Below are positions 35,086 through 46,410 of a DNA stretch of 64,000 bases, piece after piece. Positions within the stretch are counted from its first letter, which is position 1, and each line of letters begins with the position of its first letter. Below the pieces are notes generated by a model, which saw only the letters and a list, made by a program, of their open reading frames with translations, searched no databases and was not told the origin of the DNA. Origin of the DNA: Sweltsa coloradensis (taxonomy: Eukaryota; Arthropoda; Insecta; Plecoptera; Chloroperlidae); the NCBI GenBank assembly GCA_024449915.1, contig JAMZAV010001043.1, positions 1 through 64,000 of the forward strand, written 5' to 3'. The position numbers were made by a program, and so were the translations under genes.

Positions 35086-35309
35086 GCCGCCTTTATTATG
35101 ATGATTTGCGGAACAGCGCCAGTCAGCAGTTTGGTGTTTGCAATCCCTCGATTACGTTCTGCTTTCGTGCACATTCTTCGCCACAAGTTCTCGGTTTGCC
35201 CTTGACATTGTTGTTATCGATATACCCTGGTCGTGCTGAAACAGCATGGGTTGGTTGGATGGACGTTTAGTTCACTTGTCTAATACTAGTTTTTTTCTTC
35301 TCTTTGCAG

Positions 35310-36263
35310 CACCACCAACAAAATAACAACAACAATCGCCAGCAGCAGCAGCAGAATAACATCAACCTGCAGACGCACCACGCTAAGGTGTTGAGGTGGG
35401 GCGCGGACACGTCTCAGCGAGCCGTCGGGGCGCCCCCCGCCCCCGGCTCGGCATCTCCGCCCCACGCGACGCTCTCCAGGCGCAACTCGACGCCGGCGCC
35501 GACCCCTGCTCAGCTGGCCGTCACCTCTCTGGTCAACTCGGTGCAGAACATCATCCTCGACAACATCCGGGAACAGCAGCAACAACCTCAGCTGCACAGG
35601 AAGCTCGACAGGTCACAGAGCGAGCCCTGTCCCTCGGCGCTGCTGGCTGCCAATGCCAAGGCTGCCAACATCAACACCTCACGCTACAAGACGGAGCTGT
35701 GCCGTCCCTTCGAGGAGTCCGGCTCGTGCAAGTACGGCGACAAGTGTCAGTTCGCCCATGGCGGTCACGAGCTTCGAAACCTGGTGCGCCACCCGAAGTA
35801 CAAGACGGAGTTGTGTCGCACCTTCCACACGATCGGCTTCTGCCCGTACGGACCGCGATGCCACTTCATCCACAACGCGGAGGAGGCTCGCACCAAGTGC
35901 CCCATGATGCAGGGCGAGTCCTCGCGCAACCCTCCCCATCTGAAGCCGCTCTACCTGGGCTCGACGGCGGAGTCCCCCTCGCCGACCTCCAGCCTGAGTC
36001 AGTCGCCGACCAACTCGGTGGGCTCGTTCTTCTCGTCGGAGACCGACATCTTCCCGCAGCCCGGCTCCCCGCCCGCCAACACTGCGTTCAGCTTCGGTGA
36101 GGGCTTCAGGCCCCTTGTGCTCGGCAGGAAGAGCCCCCCTCAGTCCCCCCCGGGCTTGTCTCCGAGCCCCCCCTCGGGCTCCCCGCCACCCAACTCTCCA
36201 GAGGCAAGACTGCCCGTCTTCAACAAGCTACACATGTTCCCTGGGCTGCAAGCCGGTAACTAA
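35310..36263 (+). CDS. TIS11/ZFP36-family tandem CCCH zinc-finger mRNA-decay protein, main coding exon
   Basis: This exon encodes 317 residues after the acceptor AG at 35308-35309. No ATG opens the frame, so the start codon lies in an earlier exon. Residues 1-24 are His/Gln/Asn-rich. RRNST (Ser60) and LDRSQSEP (Ser102/104) match kinase/14-3-3 sites of ZFP36 proteins. RYKTEL leads into finger 1, C131-x8-C140-x5-C146-x3-H150. An 18-residue linker with a second KYKTEL leads to finger 2, C169-x8-C178-x5-C184-x3-H188, so both C3H fingers are intact. The C-terminal half is Ser/Pro-rich and ends with RLPVFNKL (R300-L307), equivalent to the CNOT1-binding RLPIFSRL of vertebrate relatives. The family binds UUAUUUAUU in mRNA 3' ends and recruits CCR4-NOT for deadenylation, mainly in the cytoplasm. 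The exon is strikingly GC-rich against AT-rich flanks. Family assignment is firm; paralogue is not. Confidence 0.96.
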   Translation, partial: HHQQNNNNNRQQQQQNNINLQTHHAKVLRWGADTSQRAVGAPPAPGSASPPHATLSRRNSTPAPTPAQLAVTSLVNSVQNIILDNIREQQQQPQLHRKLDRSQSEPCPSALLAANAKAANINTSRYKTELCRPFEESGSCKYGDKCQFAHGGHELRNLVRHPKYKTELCRTFHTIGFCPYGPRCHFIHNAEEARTKCPMMQGESSRNPPHLKPLYLGSTAESPSPTSSLSQSPTNSVGSFFSSETDIFPQPGSPPANTAFSFGEGFRPLVLGRKSPPQSPPGLSPSPPSGSPPPNSPEARLPVFNKLHMFPGLQAGN

Positions 36264-36318
36264 GTGCCCCACATTCATTCTACCTGCAGAACTTGTTTTA
36301 TAATCCCAACAGGCACCA

Positions 36319-36327
36319 TTATTTATT
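36319..36327 (+). promoter_or_regulatory. AU-rich nonamer TTATTTATT
   Basis: This is the exact optimal RNA-binding site of tandem CCCH TIS11/ZFP36 proteins, 56 nt after the stop codon of a gene that encodes such a protein. Autoregulation through AREs in their own mRNA is known for vertebrate TTP. Confidence 0.6.
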
Positions 36328-37165
36328 TTCCTTCAATCAACAAAAAAATCCTTGTAATATTTTATTTAAACTTAGAACACTGGCGCCTATTGTAAAGAGA
36401 ATAATTTCAAGTGTGTGCGATGCGAATCGATTAAGTAAGTCTAACGTATTTTTGATATATAACTTGTTTATTATTAAATGCTTTTTTATTGGAAGCTTTG
36501 AGGACGATTGTATGCGAGTTGTGTTGCTTTCTGTCTCTTGCCAACGCGATGCTCAAAGCCATGACCTCTTGCGTGGACCATACCACTTTAGTCAGTGTGT
36601 CATGTCTTTTAGCATTGTGTCGACAACAGTAGGGTGGTAGTGTGTGTAGGTTCGCGAGAAACAGATGACCTACTCTGTATATATTACTACATTAGTTATT
36701 TCTTTAGACCCTTTAATAACGATTTTATATTGCTTATAATTATTCAAATATGCGCCACCCTAAGAGACTGGTACATTATTTATGATAAGGCTATACTATA
36801 TGCTATATATTTCTCTATGAGGCATTCCGAGAGGCGATGTTTTTTTGGCTGTGGGGTCAATTTGACCCTGGAGTGCCTTAGTCTATTCAGGGGCAGCAAA
36901 TGGCCAATATCTCTTACATATTATATTATAAAAAAGTATATTATTGTAAAAACAAGCAATTGTGATTTTAGTTATTCACATGTAGAACTGGAGAACGTGA
37001 AGTGGCAATAATTGAAAGATGTTTGTTTAATTTTTTACTTTCGCAAAAATGTGATGTTTCGTTAGTATCCTGTAATGTAGTAGTTTTTAATGCAACTAGC
37101 GCTTAGTGCTTTCTTGTGTTTTCTTTATTATTGCGAACGGTGAATAGAATTGGTATTAGAATCAT

Positions 37166-37650
37166 TTCCATTGCAGATGGTGGTACATAAAAATTATCAG
37201 AATGTAGCCCTTGTTAGCTGCTCAGTGATGGTACGACTGTCAAGAGTCCTCAACACCAGTACCAAGATATATGTACATAATTCCATTGCACCGTTGAGGG
37301 ATGGAACGTTTATTTGCGAGTTTTAAAAATGTTTGAACGTTTGGTTTATAATTGTGCCCGTTCCTTTTCATGATTATGCATCTCAGAATCATAACTCTAA
37401 TTTGGGGCCCAATGATTGTCCATCCGCATCATCTTAAATGATGTATCATTTCCATTGCAGTAAGTTGATCATGGCTCTTGTAGCAGCTCAATAATTATTG
37501 CACACACGACTGTCGATAATCAATATGATATGCACCATATCCATTGCAGTTTGTAGATTATCCATCTCAAAAAGTCATTTGCCGTAATTAGTGGCTAAAT
37601 GATTGTTTTTATGATTGTCGATCCTCAATATGATATGTAACATTTATCAC
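37166..37650 (+). repeat. Degenerate tandem repeats around TTCCATTGCAG
   Basis: CCATTGCA-type words occur at 37166-37176, 37281-37291, 37450-37460 and 37540-37549. Between them, AGC(T/A)GCTCA and (A/T)(C/T)GA(C/T)TGTC followed by CTCAA or ATCAATATGATATG recur in the same order. Spacing is 90-170 bp. The pattern looks like an old, internally deleted tandem repeat that has kept short blocks. Confidence 0.55.
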
Positions 37651-38173
37651 AGGGAATGTGTATTATTCCATATTTCCGGTAGTCATTGTCAGGTTTACAT
37701 TATTATCACTCTATTTAATTATGACTATGTTGTGTATGATACAAGTTCAGTTTATTGTGTCTGTAATGATTTTTATATTTCTTAGATTATTTTTCATGAA
37801 TAGTGATTGTTTATTTTATTATTATTTATCTGGAGAGTGTATGAAAGAGGAGACTATCGTTAAATTTGTTCACTGGATATTTTAAAAGTATGATTATTTA
37901 ATGTGTGGTGCAATCTCCACATTACAAAACACCGCACAACAAAAAATATATAATTTATTTTACTTTAATATTGACTTGGTTTTACTAGGCTAGTTTGTTT
38001 ATACCTCCACATACGAACTGAGCAACTGTTGAGTGTGCTGAGTAACTGCATGTTATATTTTGTATTTATATAACTTATTATTTATATTTTTTCATCATAA
38101 CCATATTTATCAGTTCTGTAAATTTACCTTTGATTTCTGTACATCCTTTCTATGGCCCATTGGCGTTGGTATT

Positions 38174-38179
38174 AATAAA
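38174..38179 (+). terminator. Alternative poly(A) signal AATAAA
   Basis: AATAAA in the presumed 3' UTR, followed within 40 bp by T/G-containing TTGATATTGTCACTAG. It may define a shorter mRNA. Confidence 0.3.
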
Positions 38180-39126
38180 CAACATAATAATAAGTTGATA
38201 TTGTCACTAGTCCTGCTTAGTTTGCATAGTCCCATGCACTCGGATTCCAATTACATTCGTTTTGGTAAATTATCGATATAGATTCAGTTCAACATTTTTA
38301 ATTTGTATTTTCTCATCATTAACATTCCATTGACCAACTTACGTCTATTTATTGTAAATCTTTACAACAACAAAATTTGTTTTTCTTCATAGTGCATTTC
38401 TGACTTTGTGAACTTGGTAGACTAGGTCCGGATGCACCGTTGTTTCCTACTAAGGTACTGAACATTATTCCATGCAGTCCAATGCACTATTTCCTACTCT
38501 GTGTTCCATTGCGACTGAACAAGGGTCAACTCTGTAGGGAACAACGCACCCGGACCCTCGTGTATTCTCAATTCTTCCGCGAGTAACTTATCAATATGTG
38601 TTCCAATGCAACCGATTATATGATTGTATGGTATTATCATTTTGTATTAGATGAATACTGCGTTTATGATGATCAAGAATGATATGTACGTTCATTGTAA
38701 TTTCAAAATGAAAGAAACTATTGAAAAATATAATTTTCTAGAAATTTTCATTAAACACGATGTGTTGTTATTTTTAAATATTAAGAACGTCCATTCCTAT
38801 TCTTCCTCAACCCTTGTCCCCAAACCCCAACATAAATATATGGTCGAATGTGGTCTGCTGTTTAAAAGATCAGTATTTGATTGTGGATCTGTAAATTGCC
38901 ATGTTGAATGAAATAACAATAACAAAACATCCGCAATTGTTTAAATTTGATAAAACTTGGGGTGTAAGGCCTATTTAAAATATTAAGCCTTGCCAAGGTG
39001 GTAGGCTTGCATGTTATCTTTTTTATTCCCATCTTTTGACTAATAGACATCTTGTATGAAACTTTGTACAAATCAGGAAACCGAATGACAAATTGCAAAC
39101 TTTCAGGAAAGATAAATCGTCACAAA

Positions 39127-39132
39127 AATAAA
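39127..39132 (+). terminator. Likely poly(A) signal AATAAA of the TIS11/ZFP36 homologue
   Basis: AATAAA is followed at 8-30 bp by a GT-rich stretch (GGTGTGATTTTGACTGTGTG), the usual downstream element. It lies where repeat-free sequence gives way to palindromic intergenic DNA. Confidence 0.5.
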
Positions 39133-39209
39133 AGTGATAGGTGTGATTTTGACTGTGTGAAAATGGTATATTTCTGTATTTTTTCTGGTTAATTAACCGC
39201 TATAACTTT

Positions 39210-39235
39210 GAATAGTCAATATATATTGACTATTC
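39210..39235. repeat. Perfect 26-bp palindrome
   Basis: GAATAGTCAATAT is followed directly by its reverse complement. A partial third arm (TGACTATATATATTGACAAT) follows. Confidence 0.9.
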
Positions 39236-40210
39236 TATATGACTATATATATTGACAATAGCAATTGACATATTCTTCCTTGACAACCATCAAAGTTTCA
39301 TATTTATCATATGCTAATTGGTTAAAAAATTAACAAAATATGCATTAAATTAAACCATATTTTTCGATTGTGTGCAAAGGCTCATTTTGGGCATGCACAA
39401 GAAGAATGAGGAGGAGAGCTTTGATGAAGTGAGTACCGTATGTATGTAAACATAAATAGTAGATACATTTCATGAATTCAACCTGAACAAGGGGGGGGGG
39501 GGCTAGTCGTAAAGCACCCTAACCTTCATACCAGATATCGTTTGGTTGTGTGCAAGATTCCCCGGCCAAACCGTTCAAAATATCTTCGTATAATTTATTT
39601 TATAGCTAATTACGTTGGGAAGTGCACCGGTCTCTTTACAGACTTGGATTATTTAATACAATTTTGTATTATTTGTGGGTATATTATATTATGTGGCATA
39701 CCCAATATCCACCTTTCATGTGTTGGGTTGTCTGGTGATCTTGCACATTAATGAAAGATTTTTTAATTAAAACTCAAAAATTTTGCTTTGTATTTTAAGA
39801 AGCATTATGACGTAATTGTACACTGGTTCAAGTCGCATTTGCCTAAAGTTTATTCTTATACTACAAACGTGAACACTGGGGCTGAAGGAATTTAAGGTTC
39901 AAGTTCAAGGCAAACATGAAGAGGAAACTGCTGTATGCCCGAGCCCGTCCCGTTGACTTCTGAAACTTCGGCTTGAATAGGCTTGCTTGCAAAGTAAGGC
40001 GGCGCAAGAGTAATTCGTGATAACATGTTTTAAAATGTTATGTTGAGATGGTGTGAAATATTTTCTATGCTACTTATGACCAATTCTCATTCACGATGGC
40101 CTCAGTTGTGGAGATTTATGTTGTTCGAGCTTTCAATGCTCGAGGTGACGACGAGTGGTGAGTGATGAGTGATGACTATGCAATGGTGCGATGAAGAAAT
40201 TAATAATTTA
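39236..40210. other. No gene seen
   Basis: Contains a G run near 39490. The open frame at 39542-39751 shows no family resemblance. Confidence 0.4.
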
Positions 40211-40320
40211 AATTTTTTTTTCGTTTTTCTTTTTTAATGTTTTTTTCTTTTCTTTTTTTTCTTTTTTTCTTCCCTTTTTCTTTTTTCTTTTTTTCCTTTT
40301 CTTTTCATTCCCCACCCTTT
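40211..40320 (+). repeat. Polypyrimidine tract
   Basis: About 110 bases of almost pure T and C ending CCCCACCC. Such mirror-rich purine/pyrimidine tracts can form triplex DNA. Confidence 0.85.
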
Positions 40321-40399
40321 TTATATTTGATTCATTAATTGAATACAGTTTATATTATTTTCATTTGTTAACAAAATTGGTGCTGCTAAAATGCTAATA

Positions 40400-40541
40400 T
40401 TTCAAAAATATGTACTTTAAATGTAGTTAATTGTAGTTTCTGCATCTATGTAATTAGATTTATTTAGTTGTCCTCCTTTGTAAATCAGTTTTTTTATAAC
40501 TGAATAGGATAGACGTTAAATAAATAATAAATAAATAAAAG
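40400..40541 (+). repeat. SINE/LINE-type 3' tail repeat, copy 3
   Basis: Closely matches 4660-4806 from AATAT.TACTT through TTAGTTGTCCTCCTTTGT to the (TAAA)n tail at 40515-40541. Confidence 0.75.
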
Positions 40542-42639
40542 AACTGTATGCATTTATCCGACGCCTCTCCTTTCGCAGAGTTCAAACCACGTTAGGTGAC
40601 AGCACGTGGTATAGCAAGATCATTTTACCCTCCAAAAATATTCTTCACCAAAAATCTAGAACATAATAACTTGACTAAAATAGAATTTTAAAAGTGTATC
40701 TTGTTACTTTCAAATTTATACGAATTTTGTAAAAAAAAAAATCTTGAAATTTACGAAAATTTGCGTTTTGGGAAATTTCTTAAATCTGCTTTAAGCGACC
40801 TTTTTTGGTTCCGCGTAGATAGTAGAACATCGTATCAATCTAAAATGGCCATTACAACATCCGAAACACGCAAAAATATGCATTCCGAAATCACACTCCT
40901 TGGTAATTTGCATATTTTGACTGAACCACTTGCCCAAATTACAAAACAAAACAACGGATTTAAAGAAAAGGTTGCAAAGTATCTATAAAGGCCAATATTT
41001 TTTGGATCAAAACCCTCCAAGGTCACGGGCACTGGGCATATAGATCGTCCCCATGTTATTTCTTATGGGAGATTTTTGCTGATGGAACCTAGCCCGAAAA
41101 TAACTAAGTTTGGAAAAAATTCAGTGTCATGGTGGAACCGATAATTTTTCTGTTCTCTAAACTGAAGCCCGAATGAAATATTTTTTTAGTTTAGCGGGTG
41201 AATACCCCTTTGCATAAGAATTTATGTGCTAACTTAAAGTCAAGGCGATTTTAAGACAACAGTAGTTACTTGCAGATACCTCTACAAAATGTGGTGCCAA
41301 GTCCCGGAACTGAACCCACAAACAGTGGAAATTTTATACTTGGTCAATAAACTCGAAATGTTTAATAACTATGATATTCGTTAAATAATAATTTCACTTT
41401 CACAGCGATCTAGACATAATGTGCTTCAGTTAGATATTTATATTCTCCAACTTTCACCTTCTTATTCCGGGTGATGGACTGATAGGCCGAGCAAATTCAG
41501 AGGAAGTTCGTAACCTCCCAAGGTCCTATGAGGTACCTCAAAGTAGAGGTCTGCAAAGGGCCCGGGCCTAGCCCGCGGGCTGGGCTCGGGTGAAGACGGG
41601 CCCGGCCATACTTTTCACTGAATAAGGCGGTCATTTGAAAGCGGTATTTGTGATCAAAACGTTTTGTTTGTACAGGCCTAAACTTCCTGTCGCAACATTT
41701 TAATTATTTTTTATCAATTTGATAAGTTTAGCCATGGCCATGGCAATTGGAACTTGGGTTCCGATTGTTTATTGTTATGATACCGTGAAATCGTGATGTG
41801 TGACGTCTTTAGCTGCATGGATAACTGGAGTTGGGCGGCTTTGGATTGATTCCCTCGGATAACTTCAAACAGGAATTTGCCTTTTTCTCTCAGCGGAACT
41901 CGCTCGGGCTGTCGGTAATAATGTAAATGTTTTGTATTGTAAATCTATTAAATTCACCTCTAGAATTTGAATGTGATTACCTTGACTCATCCTCATTAGC
42001 GTTTGACTTAGGGGTTTGAACCTGGAAGATGTGTGTGACATATATTGCAGTACTATTAGATACTTATTGCCGGAAAAACCTTCAATCAATGCGGTTGACT
42101 AATTATTTGATGTGTTTATCGGTGAAAATGCTTTTCCTTGTAAATTAAAATTATTACATGATTTAATGTATTAGCTATGACACCAGTCTCTTAGAAATGC
42201 AGGTTTGCTGACGGAAAGTTGTAAGTATGGTAATACAGTCTAATAGTTGATTCTTTATTAATTGCTCAGAATTAAACATATCAATCAATGTTGATATTAT
42301 TATATTTTTCATGAAAATGCGTTTTGCGCACCTATGATCGTCTCTGGTCATGGGTGTAAGTGTAGTGTAACAATTGGGCGCTCTTTTGATGAGTGCAACA
42401 GACTTGCATTCAATGCGCTCTGAATACTTCTCGTCATGCTCTTTGGCCGAGTGAGTGCATGACGACTTGCAGAACCGCGCGACGAAATTATTCACTTGAA
42501 ACAAAATATATAATCAATTAAGATTATTGATTTCAGGTTAGTGGGATAAATTATTCCAAATAGATTACTTAATTTATTTTCAATACAAAGTTCAGTCTGC
42601 CTTTGTTTGACACACACAGAGAATAACAATGCTTCTCAT
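40542..42639. other. No gene seen; GC-palindromic block near 41555-41615
   Basis: GAGGTCTGCAAAGGGCCCGGGCC followed by CCCGCGGGC and ACGGGCCCGGCC is a cluster of short GC palindromes that resembles the end of a DNA transposon. The opposite end was not found. Open frames here are short and unrecognised. Confidence 0.35.
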
Positions 42640-42815
42640 AGAAATGCACTAAGGCTATTCGAGACGATGAGTGGTGGGTGATATATGAATATGAAGGACG
42701 ATTGCAAAAAAGCCAAGCCTTATGCGGGATTCGAACATACGTCCACGTAGAGCCGTACGCTTCGAACCAGCCGTGTATGCGCCACAATGCCATCGCGGAC
42801 GGCTTTGACACAGAA
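42640..42815 (-). mobile_element. tRNA-derived SINE (SINE-C), copy 2
   Basis: Shares CTATTCGAGACGATGAGT.G and CTTATGCGGGATTCGA with 4258-4445. On the minus strand TTCGAATCCCGCATAAGG follows a tRNA-like arm region. The tRNA of origin is not clear. The minus-strand frames of 78-80 codons here are shadows. Confidence 0.55.
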
Positions 42816-44758
42816 ACACATATGACAAAAACACATTGTTAGTAATTTGAGTCGAAATAAGAGTAAGTGTCAGTTGACTTATGCTTTGCATTTTGTGTGG
42901 TTTCTAAAACTTCAAATCGATCCTTCAAAAACAAGAAACACTGTCATAAATCAAACCTGCTTCAGCTTGCAATTATAGAATATTTAATGTTTTACCAAAA
43001 AAGCCATGGCCTCTTCGGGATTCGTCCCCATTATGCTGATGTATGATACTGTTTCCTCACGTCTTCCAATTCGGTCATATTGTTAATATATAAGATAAAG
43101 CTTTCTATTCAGACTTATTTTTTATTGTTTCTTTTAATTAAATGGTAATGATTTCGTCATTGATGATATGGTTGATTGATTGAATGTTTGAGAGCCATTT
43201 TAAAGGGCCGGATTTAATATCAGTTTACCTTTTTAGTTTTGATTGAGGACCTTTAGTCAGAATCGTTGGTACATCCTGCATAGTTACGCAATTGTGTGTT
43301 TGCCTCTCAGGGTAAAATCGTTTTAAGGGTGTTTATATATTTATTTGTCATTCCGTGTCATTACCTTATAAAGTACATCAAATCAGGGCGAAGACAAACT
43401 ATTGTGAATCGACCCTCGCCATTGCTGGCAACTTGACATTTGACAACAAATGACTTGATACTTCAATAGGGATGTAGATTATAAACATGCAAATGCAATG
43501 CATGCTGTCAGAAGACCATGTCGTACACGTCACAACAATTAGGTTTAAGGCAGGGTGCGCGACTACAAAAGAAAACCACGAGGCATACAAAATAGTACAA
43601 ATACAATGTTTGTAATACCACAATTGAGCATAGACCGAAACATATCCTTCGTCGTAATCAGAAAATAGGCATGAAGGGTGACTTTTAAATTGAAATTGTC
43701 ATTATCGTGTTATGAATCAAATTTTGTGTTCGAGGAACGATGAATAAAACTGTTATTACAATCTTGACGAAATTTGCCAAATTGGTTTTGTTCCATAGTA
43801 AATGGTTTTTCCGTGCACAACCTTATAATACTGGATATAATATTCAAGGACGTGCGTTGGCAAAGTGACAGACAAATTGCATTTTCTTTATTAGTGTAGT
43901 GTATTACACTGTATGCGAACGTAATGGTGATCTCTTAAAGCAATTAAATTAAAGTTTAATGTTATGCCTCGTATTATTTATCTTCATAAAAATATATTTT
44001 AATTACCTTATAATATATTAACTTCATATTTTGTACTTTACATTTAGGCCCTACTTCAAACTGAAACCTAACAGAAGCATGCTACTTATGCTAAGTTAAG
44101 TAAGTATAAAACGTTAAAAAGTAAACTTATAACAAATTGAATTGGATGCAAGAGCATCATTGCAAAGATGAAATACCACGGGGCACAGGCACATCGCAAT
44201 CATTATTCCGGTTTGGCTGGACTGGACTATTAATAACGCTAGCCAGGCATGCTCACAACTCAAGACAAATTTCGAGAATACCCTTTCAAAATAATCACTG
44301 GGGATGTATTTTATGACATTGCACCAAATTATAATAATCTGGTTCAGTAAACTATAGTAATAAAGAAACAGAGGCGTTAAGTGGCCAGGGAAACTGGTTT
44401 GCGTCGTTCCGATGGACCGGTTTCATATCGAACTGGACTGAAGGCTACTTGGTACTTACCCTAATATCTGTCTGTACCTATAGACATCGTTTATTACCAA
44501 GGGTTGAGCGTTATTACCTTGTGGCATTTTACTCGTCTAAAAGAAGCAATACTATTATGCAGAACATAACGAATTATTTTTATGATACAAGGATGCGTCA
44601 CAAATGCGAGTGGAGCCCATGAGAAAGGGTTGGGCAGTTGGAGTTTGGACATAAAAATTATTCCCATGGGTCAGAATTAAAAATGTAACGATTTTAGTGT
44701 ACCTTGAAAATTTAACTGAATTTCTTGTTGTTATTTGAATCAAGTTCGGTGCTGTGAC
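42816..44758. other. No gene seen
   Basis: AT-rich intergenic DNA. TTCGGGATTCGTCCCC at 43014-43029 resembles a T-arm complement and may be a SINE relic. Confidence 0.4.
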
Positions 44759-45024
44759 CGGTGGTGTATCCTGGGGGGGGGGGGGGACTTGGGCCACCAA
44801 TCATCAAGGTTTACGCAAAAAATTAAATTCATCAATTATTAATTTATCTTTGTTTTCGTTCAGCACGCTCCTTGACATCTTCTAAAACATAAAAACCACT
44901 TCGAAAATACGTATAATAAAAAAGTTGCCTAAGAAGCTATTGTGGGGGGGAAAACCTCTCACCCCCTTCATCGAGTCGTTGGTTCAAGCCCCCACCACAA
45001 AATATATTCCTGCGTACGCCACTG
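44759..45024. mobile_element. hAT-type MITE, 266 bp
   Basis: The right end GTACGCCACTG (complement CAGTGGCGTAC) pairs imperfectly with the left end CGGTGGTGTAT. A G run follows the left end. The flanks GCTGTGAC (44751-44758) and GTGGTGAC (45025-45032) match at 6 of 8. TGCGTACGCCACTGG-type ends are common among hAT MITEs. Confidence 0.55.
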
Positions 45025-45252
45025 GTGGTGACCCAACTGGGCTAGAAAACAAAAATACAGAATTTGTTTCTGTTTATTATGAACTAATGTGTAATCATAA
45101 TGTAACAGTAATGATCGGGGAATGAAGACATGTCGAATCATATTGGTTGCACCATGATCAAATGAAATGTCTTTGAAGCATTTTCCTCAAAGGAAGAAAA
45201 ACCGTGTTTTATGAAATAACCTTTAAAAATAAACGGTACTTTATCATAATTT

Positions 45253-45439
45253 GTGACTCGTTGGTCTTGTAGTTAAAGGTTCTGCTTCCATTGCAGAAAA
45301 TCCAGGGTTCGATTCCCATATTAGGTTAGAAGTTTGTTAACTTTTGATGTGGACTCAAGTCCATCAGTTCCCGGCTTAGGAATGTGTAACCGTAAACGGC
45401 GACTTTGGAGTTTGGAACCGTTCTAGCAACGACGCATAA
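45253..45439 (+). mobile_element. SINE-A copy 2, 5' half (split by HLE-A copy b)
   Basis: Head TGACTCGTTGGTCTTGTAG matches tRNA-Pro and SINE-A copy 1, with TCTGC/GCAGA arm and a clear B box GGTTCGATTCC at 45306-45316. The body CCATCAGTTC...TAGCAACGACGCATAA is then interrupted at 45440. Confidence 0.8.
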
Positions 45440-46223
45440 TTGGATGAGCGTAGCGAGCGAAGCGAAGATTCCATTTCACTACACTGGAGAAAAAAATCCG
45501 GAATGTTTTTTTTTTTTTTCTTTTTCTTTTTTTTTTTTGTATTTTTGTGTGTTTGTTAACACGATTCCGGCTAAACCGATACTCCGATTGCGATGAAATT
45601 TTATGGAGGCCTTCGAAATCTCTGAACTTAGAACTGCCACGTTTTTGAGCGCAATCGGGAAAATTTTTCTTTTAAAAAACGCAATTTTACGATTTTTTTC
45701 GATTTTTAAAAAAAATTCTTCAACTTATAACACCTACATGCTTTATCCGATTGTAATGATTTTTTAACAGAAACTTAATTTTATGAATTAAGATATTCGT
45801 GTGAAATTTAAGCGTAATCGAAAAATTATTTCTCATGAAAATCGAAATTTTACGGGTTTTTTTCTTTTTTAAAACAATTCTTTGACATATAACACCTACA
45901 TGCTTTATCCTATTGTAATGATTTTTTTATAGAACCTTAATTTCATGAATTAATATACTCGTGTAAAATTTGAGCGCAATCAAATAATTATTTCTTATGA
46001 AAATTGCAATTTTAGGATTTTTTTCTTTTTTTAAAATTACGTAAAAATTACGATTTATTAAAAAAATTAAGTTAATTTTGAATTTAATTTAATTTAATTT
46101 TAAAAAATCTTCGACTAAGTAATGATTTTTTCACAGAACAACAGAAAATCCGCGTAACACAATGCAGCTCAATGCACCAATTACGCTCATCCAACAACGC
46201 GGCGGGACTTAAGCGTTTCCTAA
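45440..46223 (+). mobile_element. HLE-A copy b, inserted in SINE-A
   Basis: Complete element with TTGGATGAGCGTAGCGAGCG start, T run, two modules, subterminal TACGCTCATCCAA, hairpin arms AACGC/GCGTT and end CGTTTCCTAA (TAA in place of TAG). The left flank GCATAA and the right flank ATAATAAATT both match the SINE-A body around ACATAATAAATT (591), so the insertion site can be read. Confidence 0.9.
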
Positions 46224-46410
46224 TATAATAAATTGCAAGGTGGAATCGTGTCCAGCTTGATTAATTGGTGTTTCCTACTTAAATATGCCGGTCCCTATAG
46301 TTAGTCACCGTTCTCTCGTCGGTGGTGTCGGCGCGGGCGCCTACAGAGTTGGCTTGGTGCGCCTTAAATTGAATGTCCCCCAGTGAAAATCAGTTATGTG
46401 ACTGTGTTTA
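46224..46410 (+). mobile_element. SINE-A copy 2, 3' half
   Basis: Resumes with ATAATAAATT, then shares GCCTACAGAGTTGGCTT and CCCAGTGAAAATCAGTTATG with copy 1. Its tail is cut by HLE-A copy c at 46411. Confidence 0.7.

Larger units (their letters stand above)
32231..35309 (+). other. Probable intron or 5' flank of the TIS11/ZFP36 homologue
   Basis: The 3' end is a good acceptor: a branch-point-like TCTAATAC at about 35279, a pyrimidine tract at 35290-35306 and CAG at 35307-35309. Within it are a C run near 34941, TAGGCCTA at 32521, 33552 and 34406, a diverged HLE core at 33604-33790 and a GC-rich inverted repeat at 35058-35085. No other exon was found. Confidence 0.5.
36776..38352 (+). promoter_or_regulatory. 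Dispersed UAUUUAU elements in the presumed 3' UTR
   Basis: TATTTAT cores occur at 36777-36783, 37823-37829, 38063-38069, 38079-38085 and 38346-38352. Several lie in TTATTTAT contexts. They are spaced through the UTR and could act with the nonamer at 36319. AT-rich sequence yields some of these by chance. Confidence 0.4.
36264..39150 (+). other. Probable long 3' UTR of the TIS11/ZFP36 homologue
   Basis: About 2.9 kb of AT-rich sequence without any HLE, SINE, MITE or TAGGCCTA word, unlike neighbouring DNA, which suggests selection. It holds several UAUUUAU cores, a Pumilio-type TGTACATA at 37272-37279 and degenerate repeats around CCATTGCAG. Open frames within it (for example 36293-36640, 36634-37011) have no domain and are taken as chance. 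The 3' limit is set by the poly(A) signal at 39127. A shorter form could end after 38174. Confidence 0.6.

Noticed and set aside
35304..35306. TTG as start codon of the TIS11/ZFP36 frame
   Set aside because: It lies in the polypyrimidine tract of the acceptor and is intronic; the frame is simply open through the splice site.
35396..36100. 234-codon frame overlapping the TIS11/ZFP36 exon in another frame
   Set aside because: It is the shadow of a GC-rich exon. The other frame has both CCCH fingers intact.
38480..38611. Two CAATGCA words resembling vertebrate miR-33 sites
   Set aside because: Seven-base matches are expected by chance in 3 kb; the miRNA of this organism is unknown and the position relative to the true transcript end is uncertain.
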